This document shows positions 21,811 to 31,494 of a DNA stretch of 64,000 nucleotides, piece by piece. The position numbers and the translations under genes are program-made. The notes under the pieces are model-generated. The model saw nothing but the letters and a program-made list of their open reading frames with translations. It was not told the DNA's origin and searched no databases. This stretch comes from SAR86 cluster bacterium (GTDB lineage: Bacteria; Pseudomonadota; Gammaproteobacteria; Magnimaribacterales; D2472). The DNA is taken from assembly GCA_023703615.1 (NCBI GenBank), contig CP097971.1:150315-214314 (forward strand), read 5' to 3'. How positions within the stretch are numbered: the first letter of the stretch is position 1; each line of letters begins with the position of its first letter.

Positions 21811-22562
21811 TTGTATATTCCTTTAATTGAAATTTCTCCGAATTCAATGATTTTTTCCTCATCATTCTTAAAAATTTTAATTTTTCCTTCTTTATTAATA
21901 CCTTTAAATATCGCTGTATCTGTTATTTCGTTATTCCTTAATATTTTTATTTCCTTGTTCATATGAATGCACATATCTTCCCATTTAGACTGCCAATCGT
22001 AAATACCGTTATCTATGAAATCAATAAAATTTAGAATTATATTGTTAATTATTTTTGATCTTTTCGATTTAAGTTCATATTTTGAAAGATCACCCCACCA
22101 AGATTCTTTTTCTTGGAGATCAAAATTTATGCCAATACCAATAATTGAGAGGTTTTTATCGCCTTTTATCTCCCTTTCTATGAGTATTCCACCAACTTTT
22201 TTATTGGCAAATACAAGATCATTAGGCCATTTCAAACCTAAAGAACCATCAGTAACAAAATTTTTAAGAGCTTCTATGCATAAAATACCTGTTATTAGGC
22301 TCAATGGAGCATCATTAAGCTCTTTTAATGTTGCAATAGTAAGATAAATATTACCAAGATTAGGACTTGACCATTTCTTGCCAAGTCTGCCTTTACCTTT
22401 AATTTGTTCTTCAGCAATAATTATATGAATATCTGAATTTATCTTAATTCTCTTTGATTCTTCGTTAGTAGAGTCAATTTGATCGAAAATATTGATATTG
22501 ACCCTTGTTCTATCTATATTTGATAAGATTTCTTTTTTATTTAATTTATTCAAAATACACAA
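21807..22562 (-). CDS. birA: Biotin-protein ligase, without the DNA-binding domain
   Basis: Attaches biotin to the acetyl-CoA carboxylase carrier protein. The catalytic core is clear: QIDSTNEESK near residue 28, the biotinyl-AMP loop KGKGRLGKKWSS near 55, and LKWPNDLVFANKKVGGILIE near 110, followed by a short C-terminal SH3-like domain. The 251 aa lack the N-terminal winged-helix repressor domain of the 321-aa E. coli BirA, so self-regulation is not expected. No ATG is available; TTG 22562 or a second TTG three codons later must be used. Near the tRNA-tuf cluster, as in E. coli, but without coaA. Confidence 0.9.
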   Translation of the reverse strand: MCILNKLNKKEILSNIDRTRVNINIFDQIDSTNEESKRIKINSDIHIIIAEEQIKGKGRLGKKWSSPNLGNIYLTIATLKELNDAPLSLITGILCIEALKNFVTDGSLGLKWPNDLVFANKKVGGILIEREIKGDKNLSIIGIGINFDLQEKESWWGDLSKYELKSKRSKIINNIILNFIDFIDNGIYDWQSKWEDMCIHMNKEIKILRNNEITDTAIFKGINKEGKIKIFKNDEEKIIEFGEISIKGIYK

Positions 22563-22610
22563 ATTAGTTGACTTAATAACATTCTAGAACAAAAATACAT
22601 TCCTTTAAAT

Positions 22611-22694
22611 GGAGAGGTGGGTGAGTGGTTAATACCAGCAGACTGTAAATCTGCCGCTTCGGCTACGTAGGTTCGAATCCTACCCTCTCCACCA
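22611..22694 (+). tRNA. tRNA-Tyr (anticodon GUA)
   Basis: GGAGAGG...CCTCTCC acceptor stem with encoded ACCA. The anticodon region CAGACTGTAAATCTG has anticodon GTA. A long variable arm (CCGCTTCGGCTACG) marks it as a class II tRNA, as expected for bacterial tyrosine. T arm is TAGGTTCGAATCCTA. It is first in the tRNA-tuf cluster. Confidence 0.97.
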
Positions 22695-22750
22695 TTAATT
22701 TTCATGAAAAATACTAAATAAAATAACTATATATTTATAGTCAAAAAAGG

Positions 22751-22787
22751 TTGAGTTTATAAGATTTTAGAGAGATAATACGCCACC
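22751..22787 (+). promoter_or_regulatory. Promoter of tRNA-Thr(GGU)-tuf
   Basis: A -35 TTGAGT (22751-22756), a 17-nt spacer and a -10 GATAAT (22774-22779) are followed by the discriminator ACGCCACC (22780-22787). The same layout and discriminator recur before rpsJ and, with small changes, rplU, rpsL and rpsT. The GC-rich discriminator is typical of promoters under stringent (ppGpp/DksA) control; that regulation is inferred. Confidence 0.82.
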
Positions 22788-22813
22788 TTAAATGAGGATG
22801 CTTATAAAAACGG

Positions 22814-22889
22814 GCTCATATAGCTCAGTCGGTAGAGCACTTGCTTGGTAAGTAAGAGGTCACCGGTTCAAGTCCGGTTATGAGCTCCA
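22814..22889 (+). tRNA. tRNA-Thr (anticodon GGU)
   Basis: GCTCATA...TATGAGC acceptor stem with encoded CCA. The anticodon loop CTTGGTAA carries anticodon GGT, and the T arm is CCGGTTCAAGTCCGG. The discriminator is U, as in the other threonine tRNA here. It lies 32 nt upstream of tuf, the place of thrT in E. coli, and is probably processed from the tuf transcript. Confidence 0.97.
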
Positions 22890-22921
22890 ATTTAAATTAA
22901 TAATTTCAGAGAGGCAGAAAA

Positions 22922-24112
22922 ATGGCTAGAGAAAAATTCGAAAGAACCTTACCACATGTGAATGTGGGAACAGTCGGTCACGTAGACCATGGTAAAACAA
23001 CGCTTACAGCTGCATTAACAAAAGTAGCTGCAGAAGTTTTCGGCGGCGATGCTGTAGATTTTGCAAATATTGATAACGCACCTGAAGAAAGAGAAAGAGG
23101 TATTACTATTGCTACTTCTCACGTGGAGTATGTATCAACTGCTCGTCACTATGCTCACGTTGATTGTCCAGGTCACGCCGATTATGTCAAAAACATGATT
23201 ACAGGTGCTGCACAAATGGATGGTGCTATATTGGTAGTTAGTGCTGCAGATGGCCCAATGCCTCAAACAAGAGAACATATTCTGCTTGCAAGACAAGTTG
23301 GTGTTCCATACATTGTTGTTTACATGAATAAAGCAGATCAAGTAGATGATGCAGAGCTTCAAGAACTCGTAGAAATGGAAATTAGAGAACTACTAAACGA
23401 ATACGATTTTCCTGGTGACGATACACCTATCATCGTTGGAAGTGCTCTTAAAGCATTAGAAGGAGATACTTCAGAAATTGGTGTGCCTTCGGTTCAAAAA
23501 CTTATTGAAACACTAGACACTTATGTACCAGAACCAGAAAGGCCTGTGGATGGAGCATTTTTAATGCCAATTGAGGACGTATTTACAATCTCTGGAAGAG
23601 GAACAGTTGTTACAGGAAGAATCGAGACTGGTATAGTAAATACTGGTGATCCATTAGAGATTGTGGGTATTAAAGATACAACAGAAACAACATGTACCGG
23701 TGTTGAAATGTTCAGAAAATCACTCGACGAAGGTCGTGCCGGTGAAAATTGTGGTATTTTGTTAAGAGGCGTTGAAAGAGAGGCTGTTGAAAGAGGTCAA
23801 GTCTTATCAAAACCAAAATCAATTTCACCTCATACAAAATTTGAAGCAGAAATATATGTCTTAAGCAAAGATGAAGGTGGAAGACATACACCATTTATGA
23901 ATAACTACAGACCTCAGTTCTACTTTAGAACTACTGATGTCACTGGAGCATGTGAGCTACCAAGTGGCGTAGAAATGGTCATGCCAGGTGACAACATAAA
24001 AATGAATGTTGAGCTAATTGCTCCAATTGCTATGGATGAAGGACTTAAGTTTGCAATTAGAGAAGGTGGAAGAACAGTTGGTGCTGGTGTAGTATCAAAA
24101 ATTATTGAGTAA
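22922..24112 (+). CDS. tuf: Translation elongation factor Tu
   Basis: Delivers aminoacyl-tRNA to the ribosome A site as a GTP complex. The protein is 396 aa. GTPase motifs are complete: GHVDHGKTT (G1), [11 protein letters not shown] (G3) and NKADQ (G4, with M before it); domains II and III follow with [11 protein letters not shown] and the C-terminal [13 protein letters not shown] purine-rich site (GAGAGGCAG) precedes ATG. It is the only tuf in the window; the usual second position between fusA and rpsJ is empty. Preceded by tRNA genes and followed by tRNA-Trp. Confidence 0.99.
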   Translation: MAREKFERTLPHVNVGTVGHVDHGKTTLTAALTKVAAEVFGGDAVDFANIDNAPEERERGITIATSHVEYVSTARHYAHVDCPGHADYVKNMITGAAQMDGAILVVSAADGPMPQTREHILLARQVGVPYIVVYMNKADQVDDAELQELVEMEIRELLNEYDFPGDDTPIIVGSALKALEGDTSEIGVPSVQKLIETLDTYVPEPERPVDGAFLMPIEDVFTISGRGTVVTGRIETGIVNTGDPLEIVGIKDTTETTCTGVEMFRKSLDEGRAGENCGILLRGVEREAVERGQVLSKPKSISPHTKFEAEIYVLSKDEGGRHTPFMNNYRPQFYFRTTDVTGACELPSGVEMVMPGDNIKMNVELIAPIAMDEGLKFAIREGGRTVGAGVVSKIIE

Positions 24113-24125
24113 AAATTGACTAAAT

Positions 24126-24149
24126 AGCCGAGGCCAAAGTGTCTCGGCT
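24126..24149 (+). terminator. Hairpin after tuf, weak terminator or processing site
   Basis: AGCCGAG (24126-24132) pairs perfectly with CTCGGCT (24143-24149) across a 10-nt loop, 13 nt after the tuf stop. No continuous T run follows (TGCTTGTCTG), so it may only attenuate, or mark an RNA-processing site before tRNA-Trp. Confidence 0.5.
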
Positions 24150-24182
24150 TGCTTGTCTGTAGAGAATATGAAAATTAGTTTT

Positions 24183-24258
24183 AGGCCAGTAGCTCAATTG
24201 GTAGAGTACCGGTCTCCAAAACCGGGGGTTGTGGGTTCGAGACCCTCCTGGCCTGCCA
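24183..24258 (+). tRNA. tRNA-Trp (anticodon CCA)
   Basis: AGGCCAG...CTGGCCT acceptor stem with encoded CCA. The anticodon region CGGTCTCCAAAACCG gives CCA, and the T arm is TGTGGGTTCGAGACCC. The discriminator is G, as required for tryptophan. It sits between tuf and secE, its usual place in many gammaproteobacteria, and is likely cut from a longer transcript. Confidence 0.97.
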
Positions 24259-24288
24259 AGTTTAACTTGCTGGCAAAATAGGAATTAT

Positions 24289-24651
24289 ATGGCTAAAGAA
24301 TCTGGTTCAAATACATTAGATACTCTTAAATGGGTATTTGCTTTAGCAATTTTCGGTTTAGCTGTATTTGGAAATAGTTATTTTGTAGAGGTTGCTTTTT
24401 TATATAGAGTTATTGGTGTTTTAATCTTATTTGTATTTGGTCTTGTAATATTAGCTGCAACGAACTTTGGTTCAAATTCCATAAAATTAATAAAAGAATC
24501 TAGAACTGAACTTAGAAGAGTTGTTTGGCCTACTAGAATGGAAACTACTCAAACTTTTTTGGTAGTCTTTGTTTCAATTATATTATTATGCTTATTTTTT
24601 TGGGGTCTTGAAACGCTTTTGAGTTTTTTAACAAGACTAATATTAGGGTAA
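24289..24651 (+). CDS. secE: Preprotein translocase subunit SecE
   Basis: A 120-aa inner-membrane subunit of SecYEG, close to the 127 aa of E. coli. Three hydrophobic segments are seen (about 15-30, 38-58, 90-115); the conserved cytoplasmic hinge IKESRTELRRVVWPTRMETTQ precedes the last. I chose ATG 24289, with an AGGAA site just upstream; a longer in-frame reading would begin inside tRNA-Trp. It precedes nusG by 4 nt. Confidence 0.95.
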   Translation: MAKESGSNTLDTLKWVFALAIFGLAVFGNSYFVEVAFLYRVIGVLILFVFGLVILAATNFGSNSIKLIKESRTELRRVVWPTRMETTQTFLVVFVSIILLCLFFWGLETLLSFLTRLILG

Positions 24652-24655
24652 ATTT

Positions 24656-25183
24656 ATGGAGTGGTATGTAATACAAGCTTATTCGGGCTATGAGCAAAAA
24701 GTAAAAGTTGCTCTAGAAGAAAAAATAGCTTTAAACAATCTTTCAGATAAATTTGGAGAGATACTTATACCTACCGAACAAATAGTTGAGTTAAAAGGTG
24801 GAGCGAAAAAAACTACCGAAAGGAAGTTTTTTCCAGGTTATATATTAATACAAATGATTCTTGAAGATGATTCTTGGCAGCTTGTTCAATCAACTCCGAG
24901 AGTATCTGGTTTTGTTGGAGGTACTAGAGAAAAGCCTCTCCCAATTTCTGAATCCGATGTTAATAACATTATTAATAGAATTGAAGTTGGTGAAGATGCT
25001 CCTGCTCCAAAAACAATTTATGAACCAGGTGAAGTTATCAGAGTATGCGACGGTCCCTTTAATGATTTTAATGGAGTAGTTGAACATGTTGACTATGAAC
25101 GAAATATGGTTAAAGTGTCTGTTCAAATTTTAGGTAGAGCAACACCAGTAGATCTAGAATTTATGCAAATAGAGAAAACATAA
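24656..25183 (+). CDS. nusG: Transcription elongation and antitermination factor NusG
   Basis: Binds RNA polymerase, suppresses pausing and links it to Rho or the ribosome. The 175-aa protein has the NGN domain ([16 protein letters not shown], then [10 protein letters not shown]) and a C-terminal KOW domain ([20 protein letters not shown]). The stop overlaps the rplK start by one base (TAATG), implying coupling. It acts with boxA-type signals such as that in the rRNA leader. Confidence 0.98.
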   Translation: MEWYVIQAYSGYEQKVKVALEEKIALNNLSDKFGEILIPTEQIVELKGGAKKTTERKFFPGYILIQMILEDDSWQLVQSTPRVSGFVGGTREKPLPISESDVNNIINRIEVGEDAPAPKTIYEPGEVIRVCDGPFNDFNGVVEHVDYERNMVKVSVQILGRATPVDLEFMQIEKT

Positions 25184-25611
25184 TGGCAAAAAAGTTAGCA
25201 AATGTTTTGAAATTACAAATACCGGCTGGAGGTGCTAACCCCAGTCCTCCTGTAGGGCCAGCGCTTGGCCAAGTTGGCGTAAACATTATGGATTTTTGTA
25301 ACGCTTTTAACAATGAAACTCAAGAAGCTGAAAAAGGAATACCTTTACCTGTTGTCATAAATGTTTATGAAGATAAATCTTTTGACTTTGTTGTAAAAAC
25401 TCCACCCGCAGCAGTACTTATAAGAAAAACTCTTGGTATTGAAAAAGGTAGTGGCGAGCCTAACAAGGAAAAAGTAGGTAAATTGAATAGAGCACAATTA
25501 GAAGATATTGCTAAACAAAAAGGGCCCGATCTTAATTCAAATGATATTGATGCAGCAGTTAAAATTATTGCAGGAACTGCAAGAAGTATGGGTGTTGAGG
25601 TTGACCTATGA
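25183..25611 (+). CDS. rplK: 50S ribosomal protein L11
   Basis: 142 aa, as in E. coli. The Pro-rich N-terminal [19 protein letters not shown] and [12 protein letters not shown] are universal L11 motifs; the C-terminal RNA-binding half ends in [13 protein letters not shown]. It binds the GTPase-associated region of 23S with L10/L7/L12. Overlaps rplA by four bases (ATGA). Confidence 0.99.
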   Translation: MAKKLANVLKLQIPAGGANPSPPVGPALGQVGVNIMDFCNAFNNETQEAEKGIPLPVVINVYEDKSFDFVVKTPPAAVLIRKTLGIEKGSGEPNKEKVGKLNRAQLEDIAKQKGPDLNSNDIDAAVKIIAGTARSMGVEVDL

Positions 25612-26300
25612 GCAAAATGACAAAGAAACAAAAAATAATTGTGGATAAAGTAGATCCAGAAAAAATTTATTCACTCGAAGAGGCAATGGAAATTATGCAA
25701 TCTGTAAAATCTAAAAATTTTGAAGAATCTCTTGATATTGCAATAAGGCTTGGAGTAGATCCAAATAAATCTGATCAAAATGTTAGAGGAGCAGTAACAC
25801 TACCAAATAGTCTTGGTAAAGATGTTAATGTTGCAGTTTTTGCTGATGGGGATCAAGCTAATGCTGCAAAAGAAGCAGGGGCAGAACATATTGGTATGGA
25901 AGATTTAGCTGACAAATTTAAGAAAGAAGAGATTCAAGCAGATGTAGTGATTGCAACAAATGCTGCCATGAAAGTGGTTGGAAAATTAGGACAAGTATTA
26001 GGGCCTAAAGGGCTTATGCCAAATCCTAAAGTTGGAACTGTTACTGATGATGTTGCTGTTGCAGTTATGAATGCTAAAGCAGGTCAAGTCAGATTTAGAA
26101 CAGATAAAAATGGAATAATTCATGGAAGTATTGGCAAGGTATCTTTTGACAAAGATAAGATAAAAGCAAATGCATCTGTTTTATTAGAAGAAATAAAAAA
26201 ATTAAAACCAGCGTCTGCTAAAGGAATTTTCATAGGCAGTATTGCTCTAAGCAGTACAATGGGGCCAGGAATTAAGGTAAATTCTGCAGATTTGCTATAA
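25608..26300 (+). CDS. rplA: 50S ribosomal protein L1
   Basis: 230 aa, near the 234 aa of E. coli. Forms the L1 stalk that helps release deacylated tRNA. Signatures are [30 protein letters not shown] and the two-domain layout. In enterobacteria L1 represses its own operon by binding the rplK leader; no leader was tested here. Followed by the L10-type leader. Confidence 0.99.
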   Translation: MSKMTKKQKIIVDKVDPEKIYSLEEAMEIMQSVKSKNFEESLDIAIRLGVDPNKSDQNVRGAVTLPNSLGKDVNVAVFADGDQANAAKEAGAEHIGMEDLADKFKKEEIQADVVIATNAAMKVVGKLGQVLGPKGLMPNPKVGTVTDDVAVAVMNAKAGQVRFRTDKNGIIHGSIGKVSFDKDKIKANASVLLEEIKKLKPASAKGIFIGSIALSSTMGPGIKVNSADLL

Positions 26301-26309
26301 GTTTTAGCT

Positions 26310-26455
26310 TTGTAAGAAATTACAAAGCTAGATAGTTGCGTTTACGCAGCCGTCAAAGACCGTAGGTGTTGAGAGACTTAATTTCCTACGCAGGTGGTGT
26401 TCAAATTGTAATTTTACAATTTGTCACCGAATAGCCGAAAGGCTTAATAAGGAGA
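26310..26455 (+). promoter_or_regulatory. L10-type leader of rplJL (autoregulatory RNA)
   Basis: The 161-nt gap between rplA and rplJ is strongly structured. It contains CCGTAGG...CCTACG arms (about 26359-26395) enclosing TGTTGAGAGACTTAATTT and followed by CAGGTGGTG, matching the L10 leader kink-turn pattern as I remember it. It also has hairpins TTTGTAAGAAATTACAAA (26330 region) and GCC-GAAA-GGC (26434-26443). In this RNA family L10(L12)4 binding represses translation. An AAGGAG site lies at 26449-26454. Confidence 0.82.
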
Positions 26456-26461
26456 ATTGCT

Positions 26462-26992
26462 GTGGCGTTGTCAAAGAGTGAAAAGGAAAAGATAGTTGGA
26501 GAAGTCAAAGAAGTTGCATCTAATGCATCATCTCTTGTTATATCCGACGCTAGAGGTCTGAAAGTTTCGGAGTTATCTGAAATCAGAACCAAGGCAAGCG
26601 AATCTGGTATCCATATTCAGGTTATAAAAAACTCTCTTGCCAAATTGGCATTTGAGGGAACTGATTTTGGATGCTCAGATGAAGTATTGTTTGGACCGTC
26701 TTTATTTGCTTTTTCTTTTGATGAACCAGGTGCAGCAGCGAAGTTGCTTAAAACCTATGCTAAGAATTTTGATGAATTAGAAATTAAAGCATTAGTTGTT
26801 GAAGGGCAATTGCTTGACGGGGGCCAGATAGATATCTTAGCTACCTTGCCTTCTAAAGAAGAGGCTTACGGTCTCATCGCTAATGTACTCCAAGCTCCAA
26901 TTTCTAAATTTGCAACTTTATTAAATGAAGTTCCAAGTAAGTTAGCAAGAGTTTTATCAGCAGTTCGTGACAAAAAAGAGGCGTCAGCCTAA
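26462..26992 (+). CDS. rplJ: 50S ribosomal protein L10
   Basis: 176 aa (E. coli 165). Anchors the L7/L12 stalk; the N-terminal domain has SLVISDARGLKVSELSEIR and VIKNSLAKLAF, and the C-terminal helix ends LARVLSAVRDKKE. The start is GTG at 26462, supported by AAGGAG seven bases upstream and by the usual MALSKSEKEKI N terminus. Probably feedback-controlled through the leader upstream. Confidence 0.98.
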   Translation: MALSKSEKEKIVGEVKEVASNASSLVISDARGLKVSELSEIRTKASESGIHIQVIKNSLAKLAFEGTDFGCSDEVLFGPSLFAFSFDEPGAAAKLLKTYAKNFDELEIKALVVEGQLLDGGQIDILATLPSKEEAYGLIANVLQAPISKFATLLNEVPSKLARVLSAVRDKKEASA

Positions 26993-27011
26993 ATTATAAG
27001 GAGAATAAGAA

Positions 27012-27392
27012 ATGGCAACTAGTAAAGATGATATCCTAAAATCAATTGAAGAAATGTCGGTAATGGAACTTGTCGATTTGATTTCAGCAATTGAAGAAAA
27101 ATTTGGAGTGACAGCAGCAGCAGCAGTTGCAGCCGCACCTGCAGCAGCAGGAGCTGGTGATGCACCCGCTGAAGAAGAAAAAGATGCTTTTGATGTTGTA
27201 TTATCGGCAGCTGGAGATCAGAAAGTACAAGTTATTAAAGCTGTAAGAGCTATAACAGGTCTCGGATTGAAAGAAGCAAAAGATATGGTTGATGGAGCAC
27301 CTTCTACTTTGAAAGAAGGCGTTGCAAAAGATGATGCCGAAGCAATGCTTACTCAATTAACTGAAGCCGGAGCTACAGCAGAACTAAAATAA
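27012..27392 (+). CDS. rplL: 50S ribosomal protein L7/L12
   Basis: 126 aa. The N-terminal dimer domain ([20 protein letters not shown]) is linked by an Ala-rich hinge (about 37-60) to the factor-binding domain with [20 protein letters not shown]. It recruits translation GTPases to the ribosome. An AAGGAGAA site precedes ATG; 19 nt separate it from rplJ. Confidence 0.99.
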   Translation: MATSKDDILKSIEEMSVMELVDLISAIEEKFGVTAAAAVAAAPAAAGAGDAPAEEEKDAFDVVLSAAGDQKVQVIKAVRAITGLGLKEAKDMVDGAPSTLKEGVAKDDAEAMLTQLTEAGATAELK

Positions 27393-27423
27393 TAATTAAA
27401 CACATATAAATAAGGGCGCATTT

Positions 27424-30400
27424 ATGTCATACAGCTACACTGAAAAGAAAAGGATAAGAAAGAATTTTGGTACTTTTGCTAAAGTTATGGATTTACCAAA
27501 TCTTATCGAGACTCAAACAAATTCTTATTCTGATTTTCTTCAAGCTGATATTGCGTCTGATGCAAGAAAAAAACAAGGATTGGAAGAGGTATTTCAATCC
27601 TTGTTTCCAATTAAAAGCGTATCAGGTAATGCTGCTCTTGAGTATGTATCTTATGAGCTAGGTAAAAATACTTATGATGTGCAAGAATGTCTTATTCAAG
27701 GTCTTTCTTACTCAGCACCTTTAAGAATCAAAGTTAAATTGGTCTTATATGATAGAGAAACTAATTTTAAAGAAGTTAAAGATATAAAAGAAGGTGAAGT
27801 ATTTATGGGAGAGGTTCCTTTAATGACAGATGATGCTTCATTTGTTATTAACGGAACGGAGAGAGTTGTTGTATCTCAACTTCATAGATCACCAGGTGTT
27901 TTCTACGACCATGATAAGGGTAAAACTCATTCTTCCGGTAAAGTACTTTATTCTGCAAGAATAATTCCTTATAGAGGCTCATGGTTGGATTTTGAATTTG
28001 ATCCAAAAGATATTTTATTTTCAAGAATTGATAGAAGAAGAAAAATCCCTGCAACCATAATGTTGCGTGCCCTTGATATGGGAACTGAAGAAATTTTGTC
28101 TGAATTTTATGATGAAGATTTATTCACGATAGATAAAGATTCCGTTAAATTAAAATTAATACCTGAAAGACTTAGAGGCGAAACTCTCTCAGTTGATATA
28201 AAAGTTAAAAATAAAATATATGTTCAAGCTGGAAAAAGAATAACAGCAAGACATATTAAGGAACTTACTAATTCTAAGGCAACTGAGATTTCACTTTCTG
28301 ATGAATACCTTTTGGGCAAAGTATTATCAAAAGATATCTTTGATAAAGAAACAGGAGAGGTTCTTTTTTCTGCTAATACTGAGATAGATACTGAAATATT
28401 AACTACTTTTAAAGAAAAAGATATTAATGAAATCAATTGTTTATATATAAATGAATTAGATAAAGGTCCTTATATTTCAAATACTTTAAGAGCAGACCCT
28501 ACCTCTAATAGGCTTGAGGCTCTTGTTGAAATATACAGAATGATGAGGCCTGGCGAACCACCAACAAAAGATTCTGCTGAAACGCTATTTACAAATTTAT
28601 TTTTTAATGAAGAGAGATACGACTTATCAGAAGTTGGAAGAATGAAGTTCAATAGAAGACTCAAACTTAATTCTCAAAAAGATCAACCTCATGTTCTTGA
28701 TAAAGAAGATATTATCGAAGTAATGAAAGGTATTGTAAATATTAGGGATGGTCACGATATAGTTGATGATATTGATCATTTAGGTAATAGAAGAGTTAGA
28801 TCTGTTGGAGAAATGACTGCAAACCAGTTTAGAGTAGGATTAATAAGAGTAGAAAGAGCAGTTAGAGAAAGACTAAGTATGGCTGAGGCCGATGAACTAG
28901 GTCCACAAGATCTTATAAATGCAAAACCAGTAACAGCAGCAATCAAAGAGTTTTTTGGATCAAGTCAACTTTCACAATTCATGGATCAGAATAATCCTCT
29001 CTCTGAAATCACTCATAAAAGAAGAGTATCTGCTCTTGGGCCAGGAGGACTTACTAGGGAGAGAGCTGGTTTTGAAGTAAGGGATGTTCACCCAACACAT
29101 TATGGAAGAGTATGTCCAATTGAAACACCAGAAGGTCCCAACATTGGATTAATTAATTCTTTTGCTTCCTATTCAAGAACAAATCAATACGGGTTCATAG
29201 AAACTCCCTATAGAAAAGTTGTAAATGGAAAAGTTACTGATGAAATTATTTATTTGTCTGCAATTGATGAAGCTGAGCATGTTATTGCACAAGCAAATGT
29301 GATGCTAGACAAAAATAATAGATTTATTGATGATCTGGTTGCTGTTCGTCATGCAAGTGAATTTGAGCTTATGTCGCCTGATAGAATTGACTTGATGGAT
29401 GTTTCACCTCAACAAGTTGTTTCTATTGCTGCTTCTCTAATACCATTTTTAGAACACGATGATGCTAATAGAGCATTGATGGGCTCAAACATGCAACGAC
29501 AAGCAGTACCAGTTTTAAGATCTGAAAAACCTTTAGTTGGAACTGGATTAGAGTCTGTTGTTGCAAGAGATTCAGGAGTGTGCATTGTAGCTAAAAATCC
29601 TGGCGTAGTAGAAAACGTTGATGCATCAAGAATTGTTGTTAGGGTTACTGACAAGAAATCAAAGTCTGCTTCTGATGTCTACAGCTTAATAAAATATACA
29701 AGATCGAATCAAAATACATGCATTAATCAGAAGCCTATAGTTAAAATTGGAGATGTTGTAAAAAAAGGTGATGTCCTTGCAGATGGACCATCTATTGATA
29801 ATGGTGAATTAGCTTTAGGGCAAAATATTAGAATAGCCTTCATGCCCTGGAATGGCTATAACTTTGAAGACTCTATTCTAATTTCAGAGAAAGTTGCAAG
29901 AGAAGATAGATTTACTTCTATTCATATCCAAGAAATTGTTTGTGTTGCTAGAGATACAAAGCTTGGATCAGAGGAGATTACTGCAGATATTCCAAATGTT
30001 GGGGAAGGCTCTTTAAATAAATTAGATGAATGTGGAATAGTTTATGTAGGTGCAGAAGTAGAACCAGGAGATATATTAGTTGGAAAAATAACTCCAAAAG
30101 GCGAAACTCAACTTTCTCCTGAAGAAAAACTACTTCGAGCAATATTTGGCGAAAAAGCATCTGATGTCAAAGACACATCTCAAAGATCTAGTTCAAAAGG
30201 AACAGTTATTGGAGTGGAAGTATTCACTAGAGATGGAGTTGAAAAAGATGACAGAACTCAAGCAATTGAGCAAGATCATCTAGATCAATCAAAAAAAGAT
30301 GCTGATGATGAATCTGCTGTAATAGAACATGCTACTAAATCAAGAATGCTAGAAATTCTTAAAGACTCAAAAGTTTTAAAAGGAAATGATCTAAAAAAGG

Positions 30401-31485
30401 GTGAGCTATTAACAAGAGAAAAATTAGAGTCCATAAAACTAAATGATATTTTTTCAATCAGAGTAAGCTCAGATTCAATAAATGCAACTATAGAAGATAC
30501 TGAAAAAACATATAAGGAATATATCAAAGATATTAAAGAAAGATTTGAGGAAAAAAAGGCGAAGATTATTAGAGGCCATGATTTAGCACCCGGAGTAATA
30601 AAAATAGTTAAAGTCTATCTTGCTATCAAAAGAAGGATTCAGCCTGGAGATAAAATGGCAGGCCGTCATGGTAATAAAGGTGTTATTTCCGAAATTATGC
30701 CTGTTGAAGATATGCCTTATGACACAGATGGAAATCCAGTCGATATTGTTTTAAACCCTTTAGGTGTCCCATCTAGAATGAATGTGGGCCAAGTATTAGA
30801 AACTCATATGGGTTCAGCGGCAAAAGGCATTGGTTTGAAAATTGATCAAATGCTCAAAGCTAATGCAAAGCCTGCAGAGCTAAAAGATTATTTAGATAAG
30901 CTATACAATAAAAATGCAGCAAATAAAGAAGATATAAGCTCTTTTTCTAACAACGAAATTATGGAATTAGCAAATAATTTGACTGACGGACTGCCTATAG
31001 CAACTCCAGTTTTTGATGGGGCTAAAGAAAGTGAGGTCAAGGGTCTACTTAAATTAGCTGATCTTCCTGAATCAGGTCAGATTACACTTTACGATGGTAG
31101 AACCGGAACTAAATTTGAAAGACCGGTTACTGTTGGTTATATGTATATGATTAAGCTCAATCATTTAGTTGATGACAAAATGCACTCAAGATCAACAGGA
31201 TCATATAGTTTAGTCACTCAACAACCATTAGGCGGTAAAGCACAATTTGGAGGACAGCGTTTCGGTGAGATGGAGGTTTGGGCTCTCGAGGCTTATGGAG
31301 CATCTTATACATTACAAGAAATGTTGACAGTTAAATCTGATGATGTTTCCGGTAGAACAAAAATGTATAAAAATATTGTTGATGGAAGTTACGAAATGGA
31401 TGCAAATGTTCCTGAATCCTTTAACGTTCTTAGCAAAGAGATTAAATCTTTAGCTATAAATATTGAACTAGATTCTGAAAATTAG
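27424..31485 (+). CDS. rpoB: DNA-directed RNA polymerase beta subunit
   Basis: 1353 aa (E. coli 1342). The rifampicin-pocket segment near residue 510 reads [20 protein letters not shown] then [13 protein letters not shown], the ordinary sensitive-type sequence. [15 protein letters not shown], the active-site [11 protein letters not shown] and the C-terminal [19 protein letters not shown] are intact. Forms the catalytic core with beta'. ATG 27424 follows an AAGGG site. It is 9 nt before rpoC. Confidence 0.99.
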   Translation: MSYSYTEKKRIRKNFGTFAKVMDLPNLIETQTNSYSDFLQADIASDARKKQGLEEVFQSLFPIKSVSGNAALEYVSYELGKNTYDVQECLIQGLSYSAPLRIKVKLVLYDRETNFKEVKDIKEGEVFMGEVPLMTDDASFVINGTERVVVSQLHRSPGVFYDHDKGKTHSSGKVLYSARIIPYRGSWLDFEFDPKDILFSRIDRRRKIPATIMLRALDMGTEEILSEFYDEDLFTIDKDSVKLKLIPERLRGETLSVDIKVKNKIYVQAGKRITARHIKELTNSKATEISLSDEYLLGKVLSKDIFDKETGEVLFSANTEIDTEILTTFKEKDINEINCLYINELDKGPYISNTLRADPTSNRLEALVEIYRMMRPGEPPTKDSAETLFTNLFFNEERYDLSEVGRMKFNRRLKLNSQKDQPHVLDKEDIIEVMKGIVNIRDGHDIVDDIDHLGNRRVRSVGEMTANQFRVGLIRVERAVRERLSMAEADELGPQDLINAKPVTAAIKEFFGSSQLSQFMDQNNPLSEITHKRRVSALGPGGLTRERAGFEVRDVHPTHYGRVCPIETPEGPNIGLINSFASYSRTNQYGFIETPYRKVVNGKVTDEIIYLSAIDEAEHVIAQANVMLDKNNRFIDDLVAVRHASEFELMSPDRIDLMDVSPQQVVSIAASLIPFLEHDDANRALMGSNMQRQAVPVLRSEKPLVGTGLESVVARDSGVCIVAKNPGVVENVDASRIVVRVTDKKSKSASDVYSLIKYTRSNQNTCINQKPIVKIGDVVKKGDVLADGPSIDNGELALGQNIRIAFMPWNGYNFEDSILISEKVAREDRFTSIHIQEIVCVARDTKLGSEEITADIPNVGEGSLNKLDECGIVYVGAEVEPGDILVGKITPKGETQLSPEEKLLRAIFGEKASDVKDTSQRSSSKGTVIGVEVFTRDGVEKDDRTQAIEQDHLDQSKKDADDESAVIEHATKSRMLEILKDSKVLKGNDLKKGELLTREKLESIKLNDIFSIRVSSDSINATIEDTEKTYKEYIKDIKERFEEKKAKIIRGHDLAPGVIKIVKVYLAIKRRIQPGDKMAGRHGNKGVISEIMPVEDMPYDTDGNPVDIVLNPLGVPSRMNVGQVLETHMGSAAKGIGLKIDQMLKANAKPAELKDYLDKLYNKNAANKEDISSFSNNEIMELANNLTDGLPIATPVFDGAKESEVKGLLKLADLPESGQITLYDGRTGTKFERPVTVGYMYMIKLNHLVDDKMHSRSTGSYSLVTQQPLGGKAQFGGQRFGEMEVWALEAYGASYTLQEMLTVKSDDVSGRTKMYKNIVDGSYEMDANVPESFNVLSKEIKSLAINIELDSEN

Positions 31486-31494
31486 GAGATAAAA

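Noticed and set aside
24150-24182. Promoter before tRNA-Trp (TTGTCT, 17 nt, TAGTTT)
   Set aside because: The predicted start would fall inside the tRNA; the -10 is weak. More likely processed from the tuf transcript.
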